A stretch of DNA of 64,000 nucleotides from Streptomyces misionensis. GTDB taxonomy: Bacteria > Actinomycetota > Actinomycetes > Streptomycetales > Streptomycetaceae. Made by a program: the position numbers and the translations under genes. This document shows, one piece after another, positions 9,418 to 21,442 of this stretch. Numbering within the stretch: position 1 is the stretch's first letter; the number at the start of each line of letters is the position of its first letter. Location: NCBI RefSeq assembly GCF_900104815.1, contig NZ_FNTD01000004.1, positions 6,881,001 to 6,945,000 on the forward strand, given 5' to 3'. The notes under the pieces were generated by a model that was not told where the DNA came from, made no database searches, and worked only from the letters and a program-made list of their open reading frames with translations.

Positions 9418-9873
9418 ATGAACCACCGTCATGTCTCCGCCGCCGTCGTCCTGGCCTCCGCCGCCGCGCTCCTCGCCACCACGTGCGGGTCGGCCGGCGC
9501 CAGCCCGAACGCCCCGGTGCGCACCGCGAAGGCCACGGCCTGGAAGCCGTGTCACCTGCCCACCGGGTACCAGCGCTTCGTCGAACTGGACTCCGCCAAA
9601 ACCGTCAAGGGCGGCACCGTCGTGCGCGTCACCCCGCAGACCTGCAAGGTGAACAAGGCGAACGACGAGGACGTCGTCTACACCCCGAGCGGCGCCGCCC
9701 GGTCGGTCGGCTTCGCGTCGGGCGCCTCCGTCGAGGTCCTGCGCGACACCACGACCGTGAAGGTCGCCCCGCAGTGGCTGGTGAAGCACAAGCTCGCCAA
9801 CAGCCCGTACTTCTACTTCCGCGTCGACGGCAAGGGGCGGATCACCGCCATGCAGGAGATCTACCACCCGTAA
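9418..9873 (+). CDS. small secreted protein of unknown function
   Basis: 151 residues. A signal peptide is clear: [20 protein letters not shown] followed by a likely Ala-X-Ala cleavage near GSAGAS. The Cys at position 23 is preceded by ATT, a poor lipobox, so secretion is likelier than lipidation. The mature part (~120 residues) has two further Cys (PCHLP and QTCKV) that could form a disulfide, and ends in [22 protein letters not shown] recognise no domain. A strong hairpin follows the stop. Confidence 0.8.
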   Translation: MNHRHVSAAVVLASAAALLATTCGSAGASPNAPVRTAKATAWKPCHLPTGYQRFVELDSAKTVKGGTVVRVTPQTCKVNKANDEDVVYTPSGAARSVGFASGASVEVLRDTTTVKVAPQWLVKHKLANSPYFYFRVDGKGRITAMQEIYHP

Positions 9874-9880
9874 AACGGGA

Positions 9881-9916
9881 CGGCGCTCCGCCCACCGCGC
9901 GGTGGGCGGAGCGCCG
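9881..9916. terminator. bidirectional terminator between convergent genes
   Basis: A perfect 36-nt palindrome (18-bp arms 9881-9898 and 9899-9916, no loop) sits between the stop of the secreted-protein gene and the stop of the idh gene. It would serve both strands. Confidence 0.85.
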
Positions 9917-9929
9917 CCATGAGTCCGGA

Positions 9930-13794
<3,865 letters not shown>

Positions 13795-13882
13795 CGGTCA
13801 CCTCCGCCGCGCCGGGTCCCTGCGGAGCGCCGTATGTGAGGTCTCGTCACGTTGTCACCTGCTCGATGTGCGGGATGTCGAA

Positions 13883-13915
13883 CGTGCCGGTCCCGGAACT
13901 CCGGTGACCGGCACG
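13883..13915 (-). terminator. hairpin downstream of the APC permease gene
   Basis: 10-bp perfect arms (13883-13892 and 13906-13915) enclose a 13-nt loop that itself can pair (CCGGA/TCCGG). It lies ~70 bp past the permease stop on the minus strand and upstream of the MscS gene. Confidence 0.6.
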
Positions 13916-13983
13916 AGCGTTCATCCTGCCGTATCCGGAACACGACATACCACCGGGGCGGCTTGCCCCCGCGCGGCCCCGGA

Positions 13984-15513
13984 TCAGATGATGCCCTCCG
14001 CGAGTTCGGCCTGGTCGCGGTCGCTGCCGTAGGCCGCGGTGGGGGTGCCGTAGGAGCGGCGGGCGACGTACCACCAGACGCTGGCCAGCAGGAGGACGGC
14101 GGCCAGGGCCACCGCCGCGTAGTTCATCGTGCCGGCGGTGACCGGCGAGGACTGCGGCAGACAGAACAGCACCGTCACGCACGCCACCCAGACCACCGCG
14201 ACCCAGCCGACGGGCCTGCTCCACCGGCCCAGGTGCCAGGGTCCCGGCCGGAACCGGTCCCCGGCCCGCAGCCGCAGCAGCACCGGGATGGCGTAGGCGG
14301 GGGTGATGCCGATGACGTTGATGGCGGTGACCGCGTTGTACGCCGTCGCCGAGTACAGCGACGGCAGCGCGAGAACCCCGGCCACGCCGACCGACAGCCA
14401 GACGGCGGCCACCGGGGTCTGGGTGCGCCGGCTGACCGTGCGCCACAGCCGGGAGCCGGGCAGCGCGCCGTCCCGGCTGAACGCGAACACCATCCGGCTG
14501 GCCGCGGCGACCTCCGCGTTCCCGCAGAACAGCTGGGCCGCGATCACCACCAGCAGCAGCGCCTTGGCGCCGCCCGCGCCGAGGCCGTCCAGCAGGATCT
14601 GGGCCGGCGGCACCCCGGTGGCGGTGGTGCGGGTCGCGTCGTAGTCCTGGATGGCGAAGGTCAGCCCGGCCAGCAGCACGAATCCGGCCAGCCAGGACAC
14701 CCAGATGGCCCGGACGATGCCCTTGGCCGCGGACACCGAGGCGCGCGAGGTCTCCTCCGACAGGTGCGCGGAGGCGTCGTAGCCGGAGAAGGTGTACTGG
14801 GCGAGCAGCAGTCCGATCGCCGCCACGTACAACGGGTTCGACCAGCCGGTCTCGTTGACGAAGGTGGTGAACACGAAGGACGGCGAGCGGTGGTGGTCGG
14901 GCACGATCGCGAGCGCGCCGACGATGAGCGCGACACCCGCCAGGTGCCACCAGACGCTGACCGAGTTGAGCAGGCTGACCACGCGGACCCCGAACAGGTT
15001 CAGCACCGCGTGCAGCAGGAGGATGGCGCCGAAGATCAGCATCGTCCTGCCGGGCGTCGGGGTGAAGCCCCACTGGAGATGGGCGAACGCACCGGTGAAC
15101 AGGGCGGCGCCGTAGTCGATCCCGGCGATCGCGCCGAGCAGGCCGAGCAGGTTCAGCCAGCCCGTGTACCAGCCCCAGCGGCGCCCGCCGAGCCGGTCGG
15201 CCATGTAGTAGAGGGCGCCCGAGGTCGGATAGGCGCTGGTGACCTCGGCGAGCGCGAGCCCGACGCAGAGCACGAACAGGCCCACGCCCGCCCAGCCCCA
15301 CAGCATCACGGCGGGACCACCGGTGTTCAGCCCGAAGCCGTACAGGGTCATGCAGCCGGACAGGATCGAGATCACCGAGAAGCTGATGGCGAAGTTGCCG
15401 AACCCGCCCATCCGGCGGGCCAGCACCGGCCGGTAGCCGAGTTCGCGCAGCCGCCGCTCCTCGTCCTGCTGCGGCAGCCCCGCGGCGGCGGACGGCTCGG
15501 GAGTGGGAGACAT
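13984..15513 (-). CDS. APC-superfamily amino acid/GABA permease
   Basis: 509 residues from ATG 15513 with about twelve hydrophobic segments. The N-terminal RRMGGFGNFAISFSVISILSG and the ALAEVTSAYPTSGALYYMA stretch are typical of the GABA/choline/amino-acid branch of the APC superfamily; FSGYDASAHLSEET is another recurrent family segment. It would import an amino acid or amine by cation symport across the cytoplasmic membrane. The substrate is not determinable from sequence. The next gene upstream on the same strand encodes an unrelated-looking repeat protein. Confidence 0.9.
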   Translation of the reverse strand: MSPTPEPSAAAGLPQQDEERRLRELGYRPVLARRMGGFGNFAISFSVISILSGCMTLYGFGLNTGGPAVMLWGWAGVGLFVLCVGLALAEVTSAYPTSGALYYMADRLGGRRWGWYTGWLNLLGLLGAIAGIDYGAALFTGAFAHLQWGFTPTPGRTMLIFGAILLLHAVLNLFGVRVVSLLNSVSVWWHLAGVALIVGALAIVPDHHRSPSFVFTTFVNETGWSNPLYVAAIGLLLAQYTFSGYDASAHLSEETSRASVSAAKGIVRAIWVSWLAGFVLLAGLTFAIQDYDATRTTATGVPPAQILLDGLGAGGAKALLLVVIAAQLFCGNAEVAAASRMVFAFSRDGALPGSRLWRTVSRRTQTPVAAVWLSVGVAGVLALPSLYSATAYNAVTAINVIGITPAYAIPVLLRLRAGDRFRPGPWHLGRWSRPVGWVAVVWVACVTVLFCLPQSSPVTAGTMNYAAVALAAVLLLASVWWYVARRSYGTPTAAYGSDRDQAELAEGII

Positions 15514-15617
15514 GCGCGGACCTCCGGAGATCGAGTGGGCTCGGACGGGGTGTTCGGACGGGATGCCCGGGGAGGGGCTGCGGACTCGGGGGACGTGGTC
15601 GTGGGCTCGCGGGGGGC

Positions 15618-16898
15618 TCAGGTGGTGCGGGTGGGGCCGGTGGCGATCCGGCAGCGGTCGCGGGCCGCGGTGAACACGTCCACGGCACGGTCGCGGCCCC
15701 GGGCGCGGTACAGCCACGGCGGCGGGGTGAAGTACGGGCCGATCGCCTCGAACACCGCCGCCGCGGCGGCGTACTGCCCGGTGCTCCACAGGGCGTGGGC
15801 CAGGTGGTTGAGGTCCGGCTGGGCCCGCCGGTCGGCCGGCGCCTGCTCGAACCAGGAGGTCAGGGCGGTGCGCGCCTCCCGGGCGGCGGTCTCGGTCGTC
15901 CAGCGCGCCTGCCGTTCGCCCAGGCGGCGGTGGCGTTCGACGCGGACGTACAGGGGCAGCAGGTGCAGGGCGGAGCCGGTCGGGGCCTGGCCGGCGGCCC
16001 ACCGGGCGTAGCCGGAGGCCTCGTCGAGGCGCCGCTGGAGACCGGTGGGCTCGTCGGCTCCGGTACGGGGACGACCGGGGGCCCCGTCGGGACCGGCTCC
16101 GGTACGGGGGCGACCGGCGGCCGCCTCGCTCCCGGCGCCGGTACGGCGCGCGGCCTCCGTGAGCCCGGCAACCGGGCGAACGGCGGCCTCGGTGACCCCG
16201 GCGCCCGGGTGACCGGCCGGCTCCGTGACTCCCGGGCCCGGCCGGCCGCCCGCCTCCTGGAGCCCGGCACCGAGGCGGCCGGCGGTCTCCGCGACCCCGG
16301 AGCGTGCCGTGCCGGCGGCCGCCGCGGGCCCCTCGCGGCCGCCGTCGCGTGCGTACAGGAACTGGAGCACCCGGTGGTGGGCCTCACGGTTGTACGGGTC
16401 GCGCGCTGCGGCCTCGGCCAGCAGCTCCCAGGGGCCCGGCGGCAGCGGCGGCGCGGGCGGGTCGGCCCGGTGCTCCGCCCACCGCTGCCCGGGGTCCAGC
16501 TGGGCCAGGGCCAGCAGGCAGATCCAGGGCACGGGGTCGCGCGGCGCGAGCCCGGTCGCGGTCTGGGCGGCGTCCCAGGCCTCGATCCACAACTCATGGG
16601 CCCGCAGGTGCCGTTCGCGGCGCGCCCGCAGCGCCCGCTCCACGCCCACCCGGGCCCGCATCACCGCCGCGTGGGCACAGTCCGGCTCCTCGGCCAGCCA
16701 GGCGCGCACCACATCGCTGCCCGCGGCCGCCGCCGCGAGGATCTGGGTGCGCTGGGTCCACCGCCACGCCTCGGTGGTCTCGGCCAGCAGGGTGCGCATG
16801 GCCATCCAGCGGCCGGTGCGCAGATCCTGGAGCACGGCGCGCAGGGCGTGGTCGGGTCCGGCGGGGTCGTAGCAGGGCCTCGCTGCTTCTCGTGCCAT
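15618..16898 (-). CDS. uncharacterised protein with a degenerate 11-residue repeat region
   Basis: 426 residues, no family recognised. Residues ~1-190 are helical, with features like APRDPVPWICLLALAQLD and RDPYNREAHHRVLQFLYAR that recall TPR-like proteins. Residues ~199-290 consist of roughly eight imperfect 11-residue units (pattern GxxEAxGRPGA). The last ~135 residues are again helical and Trp/Arg-rich (HALWSTGQYAAAAAVFEAIGPYFTPPPWLYRARGR). There is no signal or membrane segment. The middle looks like a flexible linker that has expanded by slippage. It is divergent from the polyol operon. Confidence 0.75.
   Translation of the reverse strand: MAREAARPCYDPAGPDHALRAVLQDLRTGRWMAMRTLLAETTEAWRWTQRTQILAAAAAGSDVVRAWLAEEPDCAHAAVMRARVGVERALRARRERHLRAHELWIEAWDAAQTATGLAPRDPVPWICLLALAQLDPGQRWAEHRADPPAPPLPPGPWELLAEAAARDPYNREAHHRVLQFLYARDGGREGPAAAAGTARSGVAETAGRLGAGLQEAGGRPGPGVTEPAGHPGAGVTEAAVRPVAGLTEAARRTGAGSEAAAGRPRTGAGPDGAPGRPRTGADEPTGLQRRLDEASGYARWAAGQAPTGSALHLLPLYVRVERHRRLGERQARWTTETAAREARTALTSWFEQAPADRRAQPDLNHLAHALWSTGQYAAAAAVFEAIGPYFTPPPWLYRARGRDRAVDVFTAARDRCRIATGPTRTT
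16045..16300 (-). repeat. degenerate 33-bp tandem repeat inside a coding region
   Basis: About eight units of 33 bp, each coding for an 11-residue Gly/Ala/Arg/Pro motif such as GVTEPAGHPGA and GLTEAARRTGA. The units diverge in sequence but keep the frame. Confidence 0.6.
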
Positions 16899-17214
16899 CA
16901 GCCGAGGCCCCGGGGCCGGACGGGCACGGGCGAGGCGGCGCAGTGAGGTGGCAACAGCCCTCCCCTGGGCGGTGATCGGTCGTTCGCGGAGCGTTGTGGT
17001 CGGTGGTCAGACGTCCTGGGCTGCGCTCGAACGACGTGGTCGGCGGTCACTATAGAGGCGGCCATTACCCCTCACCATTGTTGCCAACTCAATGAGCCGA
17101 ACAGGGGGATTGGCCGATTATCGGCGTGGGTTGACGCGGACCGCGGGCGGCGGCAGGCTGGCGCGGTGATCTCTGCTGCGGGTGCGGGAGGGTACGGATG
17201 ACGGGACCGGCGCG
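16899..17214. other. divergent intergenic region with a repeat pair and a palindrome
   Basis: 316 bp without a supported gene, between the repeat protein (minus) and the FGGY kinase (plus). It holds two copies of GTGGTCGG(T/C)GGTCA (16996-17009 and 17036-17049), an A/T-richer stretch near 17060-17100, the palindrome at 17113-17125, and TTGACG at 17131 that could be a -35 element for the kinase operon. Confidence 0.5.
17113..17125. promoter_or_regulatory. 13-bp perfect palindrome upstream of the polyol operon
   Basis: GCCGATTATCGGC, a perfect dyad around a central T, lies 90 bp before the kinase start and just upstream of a possible -35 TTGACG. It is a candidate operator. Confidence 0.4.
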
Positions 17215-18645
17215 ATGACCGGACCGGTGCTCGCCGTCGACCAGGGCACCTCCGGCACCAAGGCCCTCGTGGTCTGCCCTGAGCGCGGTGTCCTCGGCAC
17301 CGGATACGCCGAGGTCCGCCCCCGTCACCGCCCCGGCGGACTGGTCGAGGCGGACCCGGAGGAGCTGTACGGCTCGGTGCTCGCCGCCGGGCAGCGCGCA
17401 CTCGCCGAGGCGGGAACGGGCGTCGTGGCGCTGGGGCTGGCCAACCAGGGCGAGACCGTCCTCGCCTGGGACCCGGCCACCGGCCGCCCGCTCACCGACG
17501 CCCTGGTCTGGCAGGACCGCCGCGCCGAGACCGTCTGCGCCGAACTGGGCGACCATGCCGAGGAGTTGCGGCAGCTGACCGGACTGCCCCTGGACCCGTA
17601 CTTCGCCGCGCCCAAGATGGCCTGGATCCGCCGTCACCTCACCCGCGAGGGCGTCGTCACCACCTCGGACGCCTGGCTGGTGCACCGCCTTACCGGCGCC
17701 TTCGTCACCGACGCCGCCACCGCCGGCCGCACCCAGCTCCTCGACCTCGACCGCGTCCGGTGGTCGTCCCGCGCCCTCGACCTGTACGGCCTGGCCGGCG
17801 AACGCCTCCCGGAGATCACCGACGTCGCCCAACCCGTCGGAACCACCCGGGCGTTCGGCCCGGAGATCCCCCTCACCGGACTGATCGTGGACCAGCAGGC
17901 CGCCCTGCTCGCCCAGCGCCTCACCGCCCCCGGCGCCGCCAAGTGCACCTACGGCACCGGTGCCTTCCTGCTCGCCCACACGGGCGAACGCCCCCGGCGC
18001 GGCGGCTCGGGCCTGGTCAGCTGCGTGGCCTGGCGGCTCGCCGGCACCACCAGCTACTGCCTGGACGGCCAGGTGTACACGGCCGCCTCCGCCGTCCGCT
18101 GGCTCGCCGGTCTCGGCGTCATCGGCTCCGCCGCCGACCTGGACCCGGTCGGCGGCACCGTCCCCGACAGCGGCGGCGTCACCTTCGTGCCCGCCCTCGC
18201 CGGACTCGCCGCCCCCTGGTGGCGCGGCGAGCTGCGCGGCTCGCTGACCGGGCTCGGCCTCGACACCACGGCGGGCCACCTGGTGCGCGCCCTGTGCGAG
18301 GGCATCGCCGCCCAGGTCGCCGAACTCGCCGACGCGGCCGCCGCCGACCTCGGCACCCCCCTGACCGCCCTGCGCGTCGACGGCGGCCTCACCCGCTCCG
18401 CGCTGCTCATGCAGACCCAGGCCGACCTGCTGCAACGCCCCGTCGAGGTGTCCGCGCTGCCCGACGCCACGGCGCTCGGCGCCGCCGCCCTCGCCCGCCT
18501 CGGCACCGACCCCGCGCTCGGTGCCGACCAGGCCCTGCCGGAATGGAGACCCGCCGCGGTGTACGAGCCCCGCATCCCGGCCGGCCGGGCGGCCGAGCAC
18601 CGCGCCCGTTTCCGCGCCGCCGTCGCCGCCCTGCCCGGCTCATGA
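17215..18645 (+). CDS. FGGY-family carbohydrate kinase (glycerol/polyol kinase-like)
   Basis: 476 residues; ATG 17215 gives the canonical phosphate-binding N-terminus LAVDQGTSGTKALV. Further FGGY landmarks are WQDRRAE, the YGTGAFLLAHTG loop and VDGGLTRSALLMQTQADLL near the C-terminus. It phosphorylates a sugar alcohol or sugar with ATP. It overlaps by 4 bp (ATGA) with a glycerol-3-phosphate-dehydrogenase-like flavoprotein, which favours glycerol or a related polyol as substrate, but the exact substrate is inference. Confidence 0.88.
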   Translation: MTGPVLAVDQGTSGTKALVVCPERGVLGTGYAEVRPRHRPGGLVEADPEELYGSVLAAGQRALAEAGTGVVALGLANQGETVLAWDPATGRPLTDALVWQDRRAETVCAELGDHAEELRQLTGLPLDPYFAAPKMAWIRRHLTREGVVTTSDAWLVHRLTGAFVTDAATAGRTQLLDLDRVRWSSRALDLYGLAGERLPEITDVAQPVGTTRAFGPEIPLTGLIVDQQAALLAQRLTAPGAAKCTYGTGAFLLAHTGERPRRGGSGLVSCVAWRLAGTTSYCLDGQVYTAASAVRWLAGLGVIGSAADLDPVGGTVPDSGGVTFVPALAGLAAPWWRGELRGSLTGLGLDTTAGHLVRALCEGIAAQVAELADAAAADLGTPLTALRVDGGLTRSALLMQTQADLLQRPVEVSALPDATALGAAALARLGTDPALGADQALPEWRPAAVYEPRIPAGRAAEHRARFRAAVAALPGS

Positions 18646-20174
18646 GAGGCACCGGGAACGGACCGCGGCCCGCGCGGCCGGTGCGCGGGGACCGGGAACC
18701 ACGGCCGGGGGCCGACGCCGACGCCCCGCCGCCGACGGTGGCCGCCTCGGGTCCGCCGCCGACGGTCACCGCCGAAGGCCCGCTGCCCCGGCGGTCGTAC
18801 GACGTCGTGGTCGTCGGCGCCGGAGTCGTCGGCTGCGCCATCGCCCGCGAACTCGCCCGCCACCCACGTCCGAGCGTCGCCCTGGTCGAGGCGCAGGACG
18901 ACGTGGGCCAGGGCACCTCCAAGGCCAACACGGCGATCCTGCACACCGGTTTCGACGCCGTCCCCGGCACCCTGGAGGCCCGGCTGGTGCGTGCGGGCCG
19001 GGCCCGGCTGGCCTCCTACGCCGCCGAGTCCGGCATCCCCGTCGAACACGTCGGCGCGCTGCTCGTCGCCTGGGACGAGGAGCAACTGGCCGCCCTGCCC
19101 CGGCTGGCCGAGAAGGCCGGACTCAACTCGTACACGGACGCCCGCCGGCTGGACCGGGCGGAGCTGTACGCCCGCGAACCGCGCCTCGGCCCCGGCGCGC
19201 TGGGCGCCCTGCACATTCCCGGCGAGAGCGTCATCTGCCCCTGGACCACCACCCTGGCCTACGCCACCCAGGCCGTCCGCGCCGGTGTCGAACTCCATCT
19301 GAACACCGCTGTCGGGCAGGTCGGCCGGGACGAGGAAGGCCACCTCCTGCACACCTCGCGCGGCACCCTGCGCGCCCGCCACCTCGTCAACGCGGCCGGA
19401 CTGGGCGCCGACACCCTCGACCGGCGGCTCGGCCGCGACGACTTCACCGTCACCCCGCGCCGCGGCCAGCTCCTCGTCTTCGACAAGTTCGCCCGCCCGC
19501 TGGTCCGGCACATCCTGCTGCCGGTGCCCACCGCACGCGGCAAGGGGGTGCTGGTCGCGCCCACCGTCCACGGCAACGTGCTGCTCGGCCCCACCGCCGA
19601 GGACCTGGACGACAAGCGGGACACCGGCTCCACCGCCGAGGGCATCGCCCTGCTCCGGGAGAAGGGCCGCCGCATCCTGCCCGACCTCCTCGACGAGGAG
19701 GTCACCGCCGTGTATGCCGGGCTGCGCGCGGCCACCGGACAGGAGGACTACCGGATCGCCGCCCACCCCGAACTCTCGTACGTCACCGTCGGTGGCATCC
19801 GCTCCACCGGACTGACCGCCTCCCTGGCGATCGCCGCCCATGTCACCGGCCTGCTCGCCGCGTGTGGGCTCGACCTCGGACCCGAGCGGGAGCTCGACCC
19901 GGTGCGCATGCCCGACCTCGGCGAGACCCTCCCGCGCCCCCACCAGCGCGCCGGCCTCGTCGCCGCCGACCCCGCCTACGGCACCCTCGTCTGCCACTGC
20001 GAGCGGGTCTCCCTCGGCGAGATCCGCGACGCCCTCGCCGGCCCCCTGCCGCCGCGCACCCGGGAGGCCCTGCGCCGCCGCACCCGGGCCGGGGCGGGCC
20101 GCTGCCAGGGCTTCTACTGCGGAGCGGCCGTCCGGGAGCTGCTGGAGCGGCGGTGGAAAGGGGAACGCGCATGA
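18642..20174 (+). CDS. FAD-dependent dehydrogenase with C-terminal BFD-type [2Fe-2S] domain (GlpA-like)
   Basis: 510 residues. After a ~50-residue Pro/Arg-rich leader comes the FAD-binding VVVVGAGVVGCAIARELARH, then a DAO-fold dehydrogenase (residues ~55-420). The C-terminal ~60 residues are a BFD/Fer2-like domain with four Cys, LVCHCERVSLGEI and GAGRCQGFYCG. This is the layout of the GlpA subunit of anaerobic glycerol-3-phosphate dehydrogenase. It would oxidise the phosphorylated product of the upstream kinase. ATGA overlaps on both sides show tight coupling. Confidence 0.86.
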   Translation: MRGTGNGPRPARPVRGDREPRPGADADAPPPTVAASGPPPTVTAEGPLPRRSYDVVVVGAGVVGCAIARELARHPRPSVALVEAQDDVGQGTSKANTAILHTGFDAVPGTLEARLVRAGRARLASYAAESGIPVEHVGALLVAWDEEQLAALPRLAEKAGLNSYTDARRLDRAELYAREPRLGPGALGALHIPGESVICPWTTTLAYATQAVRAGVELHLNTAVGQVGRDEEGHLLHTSRGTLRARHLVNAAGLGADTLDRRLGRDDFTVTPRRGQLLVFDKFARPLVRHILLPVPTARGKGVLVAPTVHGNVLLGPTAEDLDDKRDTGSTAEGIALLREKGRRILPDLLDEEVTAVYAGLRAATGQEDYRIAAHPELSYVTVGGIRSTGLTASLAIAAHVTGLLAACGLDLGPERELDPVRMPDLGETLPRPHQRAGLVAADPAYGTLVCHCERVSLGEIRDALAGPLPPRTREALRRRTRAGAGRCQGFYCGAAVRELLERRWKGERA

Positions 20175-21403
20175 CGGACGCCCGACGCGTCGACGTCCTC
20201 GTGGTCGGGGCCGGGCCCGCCGGTCTCGCCGCGGCGGCCCGGCTCGCCGCCGCCGGGGCCGGCCGGGTCGAGGTGCTGGAGCGGGAGGCGATGCCCGGGG
20301 GAGCGCCCCGGTACTGCGCCCACGGCGGCTTCGGCACCTGGGGCCGCCCGCTGACCGGCCCCGCGTACGCCCGCCTGCTCACCCGGGCGGCCCGGCGGTC
20401 GGGCGCCGTGCTCCGCACCCAAGTGAGCGTGCTCGACTGGGCGGACGGCGAGAACGTCCTGCTGACCGTGGGGCCCGGGGGACCGGAGGCCGTCGCGGCC
20501 CGCGCCGTCGTCCTGGCCACCGGGGCCCGCGAACGCCCCCGCGCGGCCCGCCTGGTGCCCGGCACCCGGCCCGCCGGCGTCTACACCACCGGCGAACTCC
20601 ACCAGGCCGTGCACCTGTTCGGGCAGCACATCGGAACCCGCGCGGTGGTGGTCGGCGCGCAGGACGTCTCCTACGCGGCGGCCGGGACGGTCCGCGCGGC
20701 CGGTGCCGAGGTCGTCGCCCTGGTCACCGAGGACCCCCGCGCCCGCACCCGGCGCGCCCGCGCGCGGACGGTCCGGCCGGCCCCCCGCATCCCCCTGCTC
20801 ACCGGCACCACCGTCACCGAACTCCTCGGCCACGGACGGCTGTCGGGCGTCCGCGTCCGCCACCGGGACGGCCGCACCGCCGTACTGACCTGCGACACCG
20901 TGGTGTTCACCGGCGACTTCGTCCCGGACCACGAACTCGCCCGGCGCGGCGCCCTCGACCTCGACCCCGGCACCCGCGGGCCGGCCGTCGGCACCGCCCT
21001 GCACACCTCGCGCCCCGGCGTCTTCGCCGCCGGGAACCTCCTGCACGCCGTGGAGCCCGCCGCGACCGCCGCCCGCGAGGGGGCCAGGGCGGCCGGTGCC
21101 GTCCTCGGCTTCCTGGCGGGCGCCCCCTGGCCGGGGCCCGGCATCCCGGTCACCGTCGAGGCGCCGCTGCGCTGGATCGCCCCCAACCGCCTCACCCCCG
21201 GCGCCCGGTCCGCGCCCCATGTGCTGCGCACCGACGCCCCGTTGCCCCGCCCCGTCCTCCACGTCCACCAGGACGGCCGCCTGCTGCACCGGGCCCGCCT
21301 CGGCCCCGGCACCGCCCGGCCCCACCGCACCCTGAAGCTCGGCACCGGCTGGCACGAGCGCGTCGACCCCGGCGGCGGTCCGGTACGGGTGAGCGCCGGC
21401 TGA
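20171..21403 (+). CDS. FAD/NAD(P)-dependent oxidoreductase (GlpB/HcnB-like)
   Basis: 410 residues. N-terminal dinucleotide fold VLVVGAGPAGLAAAARLAAAG, the ATGARERPR segment, and a second nucleotide-binding region RAVVVGAQDVSYAAAGTV. It resembles the flavoprotein subunits partnering BFD-domain proteins in opine oxidase, HcnB and GlpB-type complexes. It has no Cys-rich domain itself, so the iron-sulfur cluster is supplied by the preceding subunit, whose stop codon it overlaps by 4 bp. The two probably form one complex passing electrons to quinone or NAD(P). Confidence 0.82.
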   Translation: MTDARRVDVLVVGAGPAGLAAAARLAAAGAGRVEVLEREAMPGGAPRYCAHGGFGTWGRPLTGPAYARLLTRAARRSGAVLRTQVSVLDWADGENVLLTVGPGGPEAVAARAVVLATGARERPRAARLVPGTRPAGVYTTGELHQAVHLFGQHIGTRAVVVGAQDVSYAAAGTVRAAGAEVVALVTEDPRARTRRARARTVRPAPRIPLLTGTTVTELLGHGRLSGVRVRHRDGRTAVLTCDTVVFTGDFVPDHELARRGALDLDPGTRGPAVGTALHTSRPGVFAAGNLLHAVEPAATAAREGARAAGAVLGFLAGAPWPGPGIPVTVEAPLRWIAPNRLTPGARSAPHVLRTDAPLPRPVLHVHQDGRLLHRARLGPGTARPHRTLKLGTGWHERVDPGGGPVRVSAG

Positions 21404-21442
21404 GCCGGACCCGTTGTCGGTGCCGTGTGCGACAGTTCCGGC

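Noticed and set aside
16045..16300. Regularly spaced repeats considered as a CRISPR array or protein-binding array.
   Set aside because: The units are divergent, 33 bp without unique spacers, in frame, and translate to an 11-residue motif inside a plausible gene.
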